64,000 nucleotides of DNA from Burkholderia seminalis DSM 23518 (GTDB taxonomy: Bacteria; Pseudomonadota; Gammaproteobacteria; Burkholderiales; Burkholderiaceae), in contig NZ_CADFDK010000002.1 of assembly GCF_902832885.1 (NCBI RefSeq), forward strand, positions 558,001 to 622,000. Direction: 5' to 3'. A program made the translations under genes and the position numbers. Below are positions 56,595 through 64,000 of the stretch, one piece after another. The notes under the pieces were generated by a model. That model worked only from the letters and a program-made list of their open reading frames with translations. It made no database searches and had not been told where the DNA came from. Each line of letters begins with the position of its first letter. Position 1 is the stretch's first letter.

Positions 56595-56834
56595 GTGCAT
56601 CGTCCCGCCATCCGTCTAGCCTTGATCGCAGTCCTGATCGTCCCGCTGTTCGCGGGCTGCGTGTCGACACGTTCCGGCACGACCGAGGCCAGGCCCACCG
56701 CTGCGCGCAAGGCGGTGCCGGCCGACCTCATGCCGGGCGAGCAGATCGACTATGCGGGCCACCGCTGCGGAAATCCGAATCTGTACGTGAAAACGCATCC
56801 GTGCCTGTTCCCGCGACCCGATCCCGCACCGTGA
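56595..56834 (+). CDS. Small lipoprotein
   Basis: A 79-residue protein from GTG 56595: MHRPAIRLALIAVLIVPLFA followed by GC, a good lipobox (LFAGC). The mature part has two further cysteines (HRCGNPNLYVKTHPC) that could pair or bind metal, and a Pro-rich end. The frame is open upstream to 56400 but only the GTG fits the signal. It sits next to the metal operon behind a predicted operator. I do not know the family. Confidence 0.65.
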   Translation: MHRPAIRLALIAVLIVPLFAGCVSTRSGTTEARPTAARKAVPADLMPGEQIDYAGHRCGNPNLYVKTHPCLFPRPDPAP

Positions 56835-56850
56835 TCGTCCGGCTGGCGAC

Positions 56851-56885
56851 AAAAAAAGGCCCGGCACTCAGCGAGTGCCGGGCCT
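56851..56885 (-). terminator. Strong intrinsic terminator of the porin gene
   Basis: An 11-bp perfect GC stem (56858-56868 and 56874-56884) with a 5-base loop, followed on the minus strand by seven T residues (56851-56857). It lies about 150 bp past the porin stop codon. Confidence 0.92.
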
Positions 56886-57036
56886 AATGCGTGATCGTGC
56901 CGTGCGGCAGCGACCCGCTGCGTGGGTGGTAACGGGCGCGGCCCGTCACGTCTTCGATCGTAGCGGCGCGATGCGTCGCGAACCTGATTGCAACATGAAA
57001 TTTCCGTCACGTTGCGCGCAAGGATGGCGGCCGCGA

Positions 57037-58197
57037 TCAGAACCGGTGCCGCAACCCGAGATTGACGATGCCCTGCGTGCGCGTGCCGCCATAGCCGTAC
57101 GAGCCGATCGATGCCTGCGCCGTTTGCGTGCCGCCGTCGAGCGTGCGCTGTTCGCCGTTCGCACGCTGCCAGGCGCCGACCGCATAGAGATCGGTGCGCT
57201 TCGACAGCATGTAGTCGGCGCCGGCGGACACCTGGTGGTAGGTGGCGCTCGTATCGCCGCGGGCGCGCGTGTAGCTGTAACCGACGCCGACGAGCAGGCC
57301 GGGCGTCGCCTGGAAGTTGAAGAAACCGCGCGCGGTGTCGTATTTCTGCGTGCTGCGGAACGCGGACATCGCATCGGCCTTGTACTGCGCATTGCTGTAA
57401 TCGATGCCGACCGCGAACGGCGCGAAGTTGTAGCGCAACGCGCCGCGCGCGATGTCGATCGATTTCGCGGAGAGGTAGCCGCCGTTGACCAGCGATCCGT
57501 CGAACGTGCCGTCCGACGTGCCGTTCCAGCTGGTCCGGATGCCGTTCTCGAGCGACGAGCGGTTGGCTGCGGAGTAGTAGCCGCCCGCGACGTCGAGCGG
57601 GCCGTAGCTGTACGACAGGCCGGCCGACCAGGTCTGGCCCGCACCGCTCTTGCCGGCCACGCCGCTGAGCGCATACATGCCGACGAACTGGAAACCGCCG
57701 ATCACGGGCGACGTGTATTTCACGGCGTTGTCGGTGCGCGACGACGTGTCGTAGTTGTCGACGTCGCCGGGCGTCGCGTACACGCTGCCGAAATAGAAAT
57801 CGCCGGTCACGGGCCAGGCGACGTCCGCGAGCGCGTCGTACTGGCGGCCGAGCGTCAAGGTGCCCCAGCGTGCGCTTTCCAGGCCGACGAACGCCTGCCG
57901 GCCGAACATCCGGTTGCCTTGCCCGAGCGCGCCCGTGTTCGGATTGAAGCCGTTTTCCAGCGTGAAGATCGCTTTCAGGCCGCCGCCCAGATCCTCGGCG
58001 CCTTTCAGCCCGAAACGGTTGCCGAGCAGGTTGCCGTTGCCGAGGCCGACGAGGTTCTTGCCGTCGGCATTGGCGTTCCACACATAGGTCAGCGACGTAT
58101 CGAACAGGCCGTAGAGGCTGACTTCCGCGGCATGGGCCGGTTGGGCAGTGGCGAGCAGCGCCCCCGAGAGCATGGCGAGCCGAACTGGATATTTCAT
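57037..58197 (-). CDS. Gram-negative porin (general diffusion, Burkholderia type)
   Basis: A 386-residue outer-membrane protein starting MKYPVRLAMLSGALLATAQP, signal peptide cleaved about AHAAE. Mature part starts VSLYGLFDTSLTYVWNANAD. Typical blocks: GNRFGLKGAEDLGGGLKAIF, RQAFVGLESARWGTLTLGRQ (PEFGG-like region) and a C-terminal GIVNLGLRHRF ending in Phe. These are beta-barrel trimer porins. Upstream the gene is divergent from a DUF4148 gene over 316 bp that contains dyad sites of the metal-type regulator, so it may belong to that regulon. Confidence 0.92.
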   Translation of the reverse strand: MKYPVRLAMLSGALLATAQPAHAAEVSLYGLFDTSLTYVWNANADGKNLVGLGNGNLLGNRFGLKGAEDLGGGLKAIFTLENGFNPNTGALGQGNRMFGRQAFVGLESARWGTLTLGRQYDALADVAWPVTGDFYFGSVYATPGDVDNYDTSSRTDNAVKYTSPVIGGFQFVGMYALSGVAGKSGAGQTWSAGLSYSYGPLDVAGGYYSAANRSSLENGIRTSWNGTSDGTFDGSLVNGGYLSAKSIDIARGALRYNFAPFAVGIDYSNAQYKADAMSAFRSTQKYDTARGFFNFQATPGLLVGVGYSYTRARGDTSATYHQVSAGADYMLSKRTDLYAVGAWQRANGEQRTLDGGTQTAQASIGSYGYGGTRTQGIVNLGLRHRF

Positions 58198-58513
58198 GGT
58201 GCTTCCCCTGAAGTTCAAGATGATCGTTTCGCGCATCGTTCGACTCCGGTGCCCGGGCTTGCGGCGGCGGCCCGGAATATCGCGATCGCGCTGGCGATTC
58301 TGGAAAGCGTTCGGATCGTGGAGGTGAGGGACAAATGAGAAAAATGTCATCGCGGTGTCATGCACGCCCGAACATTCGAATTATTTAATGTGCACTGCGA
58401 TGCAGAAGTCGCTCGCATGGTGACGAAACCGTCATGCGGCGATCACGCATCCGCACCAGCGCGGGATCAAAGTGAAGGCACCTGTCACGCCTTTTCAGCA
58501 AGGAGCACACCCG
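58198..58513. promoter_or_regulatory. 316-bp divergent region with candidate CzcR-type sites
   Basis: Two elements stand out. At 58345-58362 a direct repeat TGTCAT-cgcgg-TGTCAT with 11-bp spacing. At 58421-58436 a dyad GTGACG-AAAC-CGTCAT differing at one arm base from the ideal. Both match the sites at 47591 and 56439. It lies between the porin and DUF4148 genes, so either could be controlled. An AATTATTTAAT stretch at 58379-58390 may be a promoter. Confidence 0.6.
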
Positions 58514-58789
58514 ATGAACATTCCGCGCCCGATGATCGTCGCCGTCGTTGCCGCACTGTCGGCCGCAGCCCTCTCGCAGACCGTGTCGGCACAGCCGAAG
58601 AGTCGTCAGGAAGTGGTTCGGGAACTGGTGCGCGCGCGTCACGACGGCGTGATCCCGAGCCCGAATCACGACTATCCGGCGAGCCCGGCCGTTGTCGCGC
58701 GCAATCGGGAAATCCATCGTTCGACGGTGCATCGCGGCGAGAAAGCGCCGATGGTCGATGCGCACGACAACGGTTTCGCGGTGCTTTGA
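58514..58789 (+). CDS. DUF4148-family small exported protein
   Basis: A 91-residue protein starting MNIPRPMIVAVVAALSAAAL, signal peptide cleaved about VSAQP, with AAGGAG upstream (an in-frame start 14 codons earlier is less likely). SRQEVVRELVRARHDGVIPS followed by YPASPAVVARNREIHRSTVH is the DUF4148 pattern, and similar to the protein at 56011. Predicted regulator sites precede it. Confidence 0.88.
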   Translation: MNIPRPMIVAVVAALSAAALSQTVSAQPKSRQEVVRELVRARHDGVIPSPNHDYPASPAVVARNREIHRSTVHRGEKAPMVDAHDNGFAVL

Positions 58790-58855
58790 TCAACGATTCA
58801 CGGCCGGCCGGGGCCGTATCCGTCGGCCGGCTTCATCCATGCAGAGGAGCGAGTC

Positions 58856-59359
58856 ATGCGTCATATCGCGAAAGGAATCGTGCTGGCGGGGTGCCTGATG
58901 ACGACGGCGGCGATGGCGGCCGGCTGGCCCGAGCGTGCGCTGTCGCACGCGCCCGCCCACGACGTCGGCCCGCGGGCGAACGAGCGGATGCGGTGCGAAT
59001 TCGCGGCCGTGCCTGCCGGCGCGTGGACGGCAACGTTCACGCAGGGGCAATGCGAGGTCGACAACGGGCGGCTGACGTTCGTGCCGGCCGAAGCGGGGAG
59101 CGGGGCGGCTGCGACGGAGAGGCGGATCGTGCTCGGTGACGTCCGTACCGCGTCGCATCAGTCGCGCAAGTTGAAGGAACAACTGCAGTTGACGACGCGC
59201 GACACGGTCATCGCGCTGAACGTGCTGACCGACGACGGCAGCCGCAAGTCGCGCGAACATGCGATCGACCTGTGGACTGCGTTGCGCAACGAGGGCGTCA
59301 CGCCCGTGAATGGCACGCGCGTCGTCGATACGTATCCGGCCGGCGCGACGACGTGGTAG
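58856..59359 (+). CDS. Exported hypothetical protein
   Basis: A 167-residue protein starting MRHIAKGIVLAGCLMTTAAM, with a signal peptide ending about MAAGW and GAGGAG upstream. Two Cys residues (RCEF, QCEV) may form a disulfide. No recognised domain. It is 66 bp after the DUF4148 gene on the same strand and converges with the ZIP-like gene, 14 bp apart. It may share the metal-type regulation. Confidence 0.7.
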   Translation: MRHIAKGIVLAGCLMTTAAMAAGWPERALSHAPAHDVGPRANERMRCEFAAVPAGAWTATFTQGQCEVDNGRLTFVPAEAGSGAAATERRIVLGDVRTASHQSRKLKEQLQLTTRDTVIALNVLTDDGSRKSREHAIDLWTALRNEGVTPVNGTRVVDTYPAGATTW

Positions 59360-59373
59360 CCGCCGCGTGCGGC

Positions 59374-60099
59374 TTATCCCGCCTTGACCGACCCTTCGAT
59401 CAGGAAGAACACGATGAAGCCGATGAAGAACGCGGCCGTCGCGAACGGCGTTTCGGGCACCTCGTGCGCTTCGACGAGCAGTTCCTCGGTCACGAGGTAC
59501 AGCAGCGCGACGGTGCCGAGCCCCAGCAGGGCCGCGTAGATGTTCGCCGGCAGGCCGGCGAATGCCGCATTGCCGGCCACGGCCGAGAGGCTCAGCAGTG
59601 CGGCCAGCCCGACCGGTACGACGATCGACAGCGTCCGGTCGATGCCTGCCGCGGCAAGCGCCGCGCTGACCGACAGCGCGAGGAACAACACTTCGAGCGT
59701 CAGCGCGACGGTCAGGATGATGCCGCTTTCGTCGCTGGCGGAGAACGCGATGCCGAGCACGAGGCCGTCGACGACGAGGTCGATCGCGGTAACGATGATC
59801 AGGCTCACGGGCAGCCGCGCGTCCTCGAAGCGTGCCTCGATCGTGCCCGACAGCGCGCGGATCGCGAGCATCAGCGCGAGGCCGAGCACGAACCCGACGA
59901 CGACCGGAAACAGCGCATGCGCGCGGTCCTGCGGCAGCAGTTCGAGCGCCGCGGCCGCGAACACGATGCCGCCGGTGAAATGCTGGATGACGCTCGACGT
60001 TTTCGGGCCGGGCGCCCGCCATGCGGCCGCAAGCGCGCCGAAACAGGCTGCCAGCACGGGCGGTAAGGTGAGCAGCGCAAGCTTCGCGGTCGGTGTCAT
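59374..60099 (-). CDS. Divergent ZIP-family metal transporter-like membrane protein
   Basis: A 241-residue membrane protein with about eight hydrophobic helices. The segment SVIQHFTGGIVFAAAALELL corresponds to ZIP TM2 (HFTGGxxLxxxxxELLP). In ZIP proteins TM4 and TM5 normally carry HN/HSxxDG and HExPE metal ligands. Here TM4 reads TAIDLVVDGLVLGIAFSAS and TM5 LTLEVLFLALSVSA, so the usual His residues are replaced. It may therefore transport a different cation, or none. Start ATG 60097-60099 chosen as the in-family start. Confidence 0.8.
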   Translation of the reverse strand: MTPTAKLALLTLPPVLAACFGALAAAWRAPGPKTSSVIQHFTGGIVFAAAALELLPQDRAHALFPVVVGFVLGLALMLAIRALSGTIEARFEDARLPVSLIIVTAIDLVVDGLVLGIAFSASDESGIILTVALTLEVLFLALSVSAALAAAGIDRTLSIVVPVGLAALLSLSAVAGNAAFAGLPANIYAALLGLGTVALLYLVTEELLVEAHEVPETPFATAAFFIGFIVFFLIEGSVKAG

Positions 60100-60194
60100 G
60101 GGGCCTCTCGGTCGGCGTGCCGCGCGGGAGCGGCATTGCACGGATCGTACGCGCCGGGCTGTGCCGCGGCATCAACCGGGGATTGAACACCTTG

Positions 60195-60219
60195 AAGCCG
60201 CTTCAGAGTCAAGCGGCTT
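60195..60219 (-). terminator. Hairpin behind the metY gene
   Basis: AAGCCGCTT (60195-60203) and AAGCGGCTT (60211-60219) form a 9-bp stem with a 7-base loop 40 bp past the metY stop. No strong T-run. Confidence 0.6.
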
Positions 60220-60258
60220 GATGCAGGGCGCACCGGCCAGCCGGTACGCCCGTTCGCG

Positions 60259-61554
60259 TCAGAGCTGCGCGAGCGCCTGGTCGAGGTCGGCGAGCAGGTC
60301 GTCGATATGCTCGATACCGATCGACAGCCGCACCGTTTCTTCCTTCACGCCGGCCTTCGCGAGTTCGGCGGGCGACAGTTGCCGGTGCGTCGTCGAGGCC
60401 GGGTGCGTCGCGAGCGACTTCGTGTCGCCGATGTTGACGAGTCGCGTGAACAGCTTCAGCGCGTCCTGGAACTTCGCGCCGCCGTCGCGGCCGCCCTTCA
60501 CGCCGAACGTCAGGATGCCCGGCGCGCGGCCCGACAGGTAGCGGGCGACGAGTGCGTGGTCGGGGTGATCGGGCAGGCCCGCATGGTTCACCCATTCGAC
60601 GTGTTCGTGGCGCGCGAGATGCCGCGCGATCTTCAGCGCGTTGTCGCTGATCCGCTCGATGCGCAGCGCCAGCGTCTCGATGCCCTGCAGGATCTGGAAC
60701 GCGTTGAACGGCGAGATCGCCGCGCCCATGTTGCGCAGCGGCACGACGCGCGAGCGGCCGATGTACGCGGCCGGCCCGAACGCTTCCGTATAGACGACGC
60801 CGTGGTAGCTGACGTCCGGCTCGTTCAGCCGCTTGAAGCGGTCGGCGTGTTCGGCCCACGGGAACTTGCCCGAATCGACGATCGCGCCGCCGAGGCTCGT
60901 GCCGTGCCCGCCGAGATACTTCGTCAGCGAGTGCACGACGATGTCCGCGCCGTGCTCGAACGGGCGCAGCAGGTACGGCGACGGCACCGTGTTGTCGACG
61001 ATCAGCGGAATGCCGTGCCGATGCGCGACGTCCGCGAGCGCGGCGATGTCGGTGACGTTGCCGAGCGGGTTGCCGACCGATTCCGCGAAGATCGCCTTCG
61101 TGCGCGCGTCGATCAGCGGTTCGAACGACGCGGGGTCGCGCGGGTCGGCGAAGCGCGTGGTGATCCCGTATTGCGGCAGCGTATGCGCGAACAGGTTGTA
61201 GGTGCCGCCGTACAGCGAACTCGCGGACACGATGTTGTCGCCGGCTTCCGCGATCGTCTGGATCGCGTACGTGACGGCGGACTGCCCCGATGCAAGCGCC
61301 AGCGCGCCGATGCCGCCCTCGAGCGCGGCGATCCGCTGCTCGAGCACGTCCGTCGTCGGGTTCATGATGCGCGTGTAGATGTTGCCCTGGACCTTCAGGT
61401 CGAACAGGTCGGCACCGTGCTGCGTGTCGTCGAATGCGTACGCAACGGTCTGGTAGATCGGGACGGCGACCGCGCGCGTGGTCGGGTCGGGGCGATAACC
61501 GCCGTGCACGGCGATCGTTTCGAGGCGCCAGTTCGGCTTGGTCTGATCGGTCAT
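60259..61554 (-). CDS. metY: O-acetylhomoserine sulfhydrylase / aminocarboxypropyltransferase
   Basis: A 431-residue PLP enzyme of the Cys/Met-metabolism family. Signatures: VPIYQTVAYAFDDTQHGADL, YTRIMNPTTDVLEQRIAALE, ALASGQSAVTYAIQTI, and the PLP-lysine HSLTKYLGGHGTSLGG (about residue 210). It converts O-acetylhomoserine with sulfide to homocysteine (or with other thiols). It is divergent from the O-methyltransferase gene; a TATAAT on the minus strand at about 61604-61609 may be its -10 box. No SAM-riboswitch hairpins were identified by eye. Confidence 0.92.
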   Translation of the reverse strand: MTDQTKPNWRLETIAVHGGYRPDPTTRAVAVPIYQTVAYAFDDTQHGADLFDLKVQGNIYTRIMNPTTDVLEQRIAALEGGIGALALASGQSAVTYAIQTIAEAGDNIVSASSLYGGTYNLFAHTLPQYGITTRFADPRDPASFEPLIDARTKAIFAESVGNPLGNVTDIAALADVAHRHGIPLIVDNTVPSPYLLRPFEHGADIVVHSLTKYLGGHGTSLGGAIVDSGKFPWAEHADRFKRLNEPDVSYHGVVYTEAFGPAAYIGRSRVVPLRNMGAAISPFNAFQILQGIETLALRIERISDNALKIARHLARHEHVEWVNHAGLPDHPDHALVARYLSGRAPGILTFGVKGGRDGGAKFQDALKLFTRLVNIGDTKSLATHPASTTHRQLSPAELAKAGVKEETVRLSIGIEHIDDLLADLDQALAQL

Positions 61555-61703
61555 GGGTGCTCCGCTTGTTGTTGTGAAGGTCGAGGGGGCCTGCCGTCCG
61601 GCGATTATAGGAGCACGTGCGCTGCGGTTCTTAGAACGAATGGTGGGTTGCTTATGCGAGCGTCGCGCATAGAATGCCTTTTTCCGCAGACGAAAGGTGC
61701 GCG

Positions 61704-62372
61704 ATGGATCAGGATCGGTGGAGCCAGGTGGATGCGTATTTCTCCGCGACGCTCGTGCCGTCGGACGACGCGCTCGACGCCGCGCTGGCGGCGAGCGACG
61801 CGGCCGGGCTGCCGGCGATCAACGTCGCGCCGAACCAGGGCAAGCTGCTGCAGTTGCTGGCGACGATCCGCGGCGCGCGGCGGATTCTCGAAGTCGGTAC
61901 GCTCGGCGGCTACAGCACGATCTGGCTCGCGCGCGCGTTGCCGCCCGGCGGCACGCTCGTGACGCTCGAACTCAACCCCGCGCATGCGAAGGTCGCGACG
62001 CAGAACATCGCGCGCGCCGGGTTCGCGTCGGTCGTGTCGGTGGTGGTCGGCAGCGCGAAGGACAGCCTCGCGCGGCTCGTCGACGCCGGCGAGGCGCCGT
62101 TCGATTTCGTCTTCATCGATGCGGACAAGGACAACAACGCGGTCTATCTCGACGCGGCGCTGAAGCTGTCGCGGCCCGGCACGGTGATCGTCGTCGACAA
62201 CGTGGTGCGGGGCGGGCGCGTGGCCGATCCGGACAATCGCGAGCCCGACGTGATCGGCGTGCGCGACGGGTTCGCGCGCCTCGGGGCCGAGCCGGCGCTC
62301 ACGACGACGGCCGTGCAGACGGTCGGGCAGAAAGGCTGGGACGGCTTCTCGATCTCGATCGTCGGCGCGTGA
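61704..62372 (+). CDS. SAM-dependent O-methyltransferase (catechol O-methyltransferase-like)
   Basis: A 222-residue methyltransferase starting MDQDRWSQVDAYFSATLVPS. SAM-binding motif RILEVGTLGGYSTIWLARAL, then TLVTLELNPAHAKVATQNIA and FDFVFIDADKDNNAVYLDAA, the family metal/catalytic pattern. ATG at 61674 is the alternative start but the second one fits the family better. Substrate unknown. It is divergent from metY, across 149 bp, and converges with the DUF1176 gene. Confidence 0.9.
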   Translation: MDQDRWSQVDAYFSATLVPSDDALDAALAASDAAGLPAINVAPNQGKLLQLLATIRGARRILEVGTLGGYSTIWLARALPPGGTLVTLELNPAHAKVATQNIARAGFASVVSVVVGSAKDSLARLVDAGEAPFDFVFIDADKDNNAVYLDAALKLSRPGTVIVVDNVVRGGRVADPDNREPDVIGVRDGFARLGAEPALTTTAVQTVGQKGWDGFSISIVGA

Positions 62373-62381
62373 CCGGATGCG

Positions 62382-63533
62382 TCAGTGCGCGCTTGCGGTC
62401 GCGTCGGCGCGCCGATACAGGCGCGGCCACTGGTCCTGGAACAGGCCGTTGCAGGTGCCGTGCGTCGCGATGTCGGCGAGCTGGAAGCGCCGGCCGTCGA
62501 AGATCCACGACGCGGTCGACCCGCAATCGCCGGCACTGCGCAACCGGACCTTGCTCGACAGCATCGCGCTGGCCGGATCGTAGCCGGCGTCGGTCAGTTC
62601 GTTCGGGAACGACGCCGAATCGAGGCCCGCATTCGCGTTCTCGCCGAAGTTCATGGCCGTCGGCGTGTACGGTGCGGTGCGGCGAATGCGATACCACAGG
62701 TCGGTGTGGTTATACATGCTGCTGGTCTGGCACGGGATCGCGACGAGCGCCTCGTCGGCCGAGATCGCGACGGCGGTCGACGCCTTCCTGCGATCGCTCG
62801 CCGACATTTCGTCTTCGACATCGGCCGCGCACTGCTTCACGTCGGCGCCGAATTTCGCGAGCACCGCGTCGACGAGCGGGCGCTGTTCGGCGGCCGACAG
62901 GTTCGCGACGGGTGGCGGCGCCGGCGTGACGGCGGGCGGGAGCACCGGCGCGGGCGGGACCGACGACGCGGGCCGGGTGCCCGGGCGCAGCAGCGCGGTG
63001 ACGGTGCCGACGCGGCCCTGCGTATCGTCGATCAGCAGCAGCGCGGCATTCAAGCCCGACAACGGCGTGCGCGCGGCGTGCGCGGAAGCCGGATCGCCGA
63101 AGCTCAGCGCCCGTGCATTGCGCGATGCAGACAGCCACGCGGCGACCGTTGCCGGATCGTTCGTGCGGATCCGGAACGGGTGTGCCTGGTCGTCGTTCGG
63201 GTCGCCCAAGGCATGCCATTGGGCCGGCACCGCATCGAACGGGCGGCCGTCGACGCGTGCGGTACGCAAGTCCAGCGGTGCCGACGCGTAGAGGTCGAGC
63301 GACGGTTGCGCATCGGGGCCGGCATCGCGCGTCACGCGCAGGATCAGGCTGGGGCGTGCATCGTCGGTATCGTCGGCGTGACTCTCCGCGATGCAGCGAT
63401 TGCCGTTGTCGCAGACGACCGACCAGCTCTTGAAGTCACGCTCGACCGGCGGCCGCGCGAGCGGACGAGCCTGCGTGACGATCGGGGAAACGGCGAGGAG
63501 CACGGCGAGGGCAAGCGGAAAACGGTGCGACAT
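62382..63533 (-). CDS. DUF1176-family exported protein
   Basis: A 383-residue protein starting MSHRFPLALAVLLAVSPIVT, a signal peptide ending about VTQARP. FKSWSVVCDNGNRCIAESHA is the usual DUF1176 N-terminal motif with its Cys pair. The middle PPAPVLPPAVTPAPPPVANL is a Pro-rich linker, and the C-terminal half contains GDCGSTASWIFDGRRFQLAD, the family's second repeat. Cysteines are paired, fitting a periplasmic location. Function unknown. Confidence 0.85.
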   Translation of the reverse strand: MSHRFPLALAVLLAVSPIVTQARPLARPPVERDFKSWSVVCDNGNRCIAESHADDTDDARPSLILRVTRDAGPDAQPSLDLYASAPLDLRTARVDGRPFDAVPAQWHALGDPNDDQAHPFRIRTNDPATVAAWLSASRNARALSFGDPASAHAARTPLSGLNAALLLIDDTQGRVGTVTALLRPGTRPASSVPPAPVLPPAVTPAPPPVANLSAAEQRPLVDAVLAKFGADVKQCAADVEDEMSASDRRKASTAVAISADEALVAIPCQTSSMYNHTDLWYRIRRTAPYTPTAMNFGENANAGLDSASFPNELTDAGYDPASAMLSSKVRLRSAGDCGSTASWIFDGRRFQLADIATHGTCNGLFQDQWPRLYRRADATASAH

Positions 63534-63687
63534 GACGGTTCGTATCGACTGGGAAAGGGCGGGCGGAAGATGCCGGACTGCAAGCGCATCGTCAGCAAGC
63601 GGTGCAGGTCGAGTGCAGTGGCGCGAACGGCATCCAGTATACCGCTGCAACGGGCGGCGCTTGACGCGGCGACGCGTCAGGCGGATG

Positions 63688-63731
63688 GACAAACGGCGCG
63701 ATGCCCGCCGGCACCGCGCCGTTCGTTTGTC
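63688..63731. terminator. Bidirectional hairpin at the end of the last gene
   Basis: GACAAACGGCGCG (63688-63700) pairs with CGCGCCGTTCGTTTGTC (63715-63731) with a 4-base bulge. It directly borders the stop codon of the partial gene at the right edge and could serve it on the minus strand, where the right-arm end gives a short T-rich tail. Confidence 0.6.
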
Positions 63732-64000
63732 ATCGGCTGTCGACCACGTCGCGCAGGAACGTATCGAGCGTCGCCACGTCGCCCCACGGCCGCTTGTATG
63801 CGCGATCGTGTTCCGCATCGGCGAGCATCGACTCGACGAGCGCGTGGATCGCGGGCCGGCGCGGCCCGTACTCGCTTTCGTTCGCGCGCATCTTCAGTGC
63901 GAGCAATGCATCGAGTTCCGCGCGCACCGCCGGCTCGTGCACGGTGCCTTCGACGAGATCCGCGAAGCGCATCGGCGGCATGCCGAGCCCCATGTCGATC
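63730..64000 (-). CDS. C-terminal part of an unrecognised protein, runs off right edge
   Basis: An open frame ending at 63730 and continuing beyond base 64000. The visible end contains MPPMRFADLVEGTVHEPAVR, AELDALLALKMRANESEYGP and YKRPWGDVATLDTFLRDVV. The lead-in IDMG before the first Met suggests it is not the true start. I do not recognise the family from 90 residues; an enzymatic or nucleotidyltransferase-like domain cannot be excluded. Confidence 0.6.
   Translation of the reverse strand, partial: IDMGLGMPPMRFADLVEGTVHEPAVRAELDALLALKMRANESEYGPRRPAIHALVESMLADAEHDRAYKRPWGDVATLDTFLRDVVDSR

Overview
The window looks like a chromosomal segment of a Burkholderia species, probably of the B. cepacia complex. 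Base composition is very GC-rich throughout, with a matching codon bias. Several families typical of this genus are present: DUF4148 small exported proteins, a DUF3348/DUF802/OmpA/DUF2894 cluster, a collagen-like triplet-repeat lipoprotein, a Gram-negative porin and many LysR regulators. I see no rRNA, tRNA, insertion sequence, prophage or CRISPR array. The genus is inferred from gene content, not from a database search.

Layout. 1-1.75 kb: start of a GlxA-type regulator running off the left edge, an acetyltransferase, an apparent dehydrogenase remnant and a small zinc-ribbon protein. 1.85-4.6 kb: a three-gene operon (unknown protein, tautomerase-like protein, metallo-beta-lactamase-fold hydrolase) divergent from a LysR gene. 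4.8-9.7 kb: an XRE/MmyB-type regulator broken by an 8-bp tandem duplication and divergent from an NAD(P)-dependent epimerase-type protein, then a flavoprotein disulfide reductase, an exported protein and a LysE exporter. 9.96-15.06 kb: a tight four-gene operon encoding DUF3348, a 1015-residue membrane/coiled-coil protein with near-identical 80-residue repeats, a MotB/OmpA-like protein and DUF2894. 15.1-19.3 kb: small exported proteins, an FMN reductase, an acetyltransferase-like protein, a 28-residue membrane peptide and an ICMT-type methyltransferase. 19.4-21.7 kb: the collagen-like lipoprotein. 22.1-26.8 kb: a carboxymuconolactone-decarboxylase-like protein, then an alpha/beta hydrolase, Baeyer-Villiger monooxygenase and SDR operon with a divergent TetR gene.

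26.99-38.35 kb is a long same-strand block: LysR, a polar amino-acid ABC transporter (four genes), a PotABCD-like ABC transporter (four genes), an aldehyde dehydrogenase and a thiamine-diphosphate decarboxylase. The last two resemble the steps that turn 2-ketoarginine into 4-guanidinobutyrate in the arginine transaminase pathway, so the block is plausibly for uptake and breakdown of arginine or guanidino/polyamine compounds. 38.5-42.7 kb: LysR, glutathione S-transferase, a PNPOx-reductase-ferredoxin fusion and a DUF2970 membrane protein. 43.3-47.4 kb: TonB-dependent receptor, PnuC-type transporter and small-molecule kinase, which together look like vitamin or nucleoside uptake with trapping by phosphorylation.

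47.7-55.9 kb is a Czc-type heavy-metal efflux operon (CzcC, CzcB, CzcA) with a two-component system translationally coupled to it. Related dyad/direct-repeat sites occur upstream of czcC and near two DUF4148 genes, a small lipoprotein and a porin (56-58.8 kb), which suggests a local metal- or envelope-stress regulon. 58.9-64 kb: an exported protein, a divergent ZIP-like transporter, O-acetylhomoserine sulfhydrylase, an O-methyltransferase, a DUF1176 protein and the end of an unrecognised gene.

The best candidate for an undescribed system is the DUF3348-DUF802-OmpA-DUF2894 operon. Its two central proteins have the architecture of a proton-driven MotA/MotB, TolQ/TolR or ZorA/ZorB motor with a very long cytoplasmic tail.
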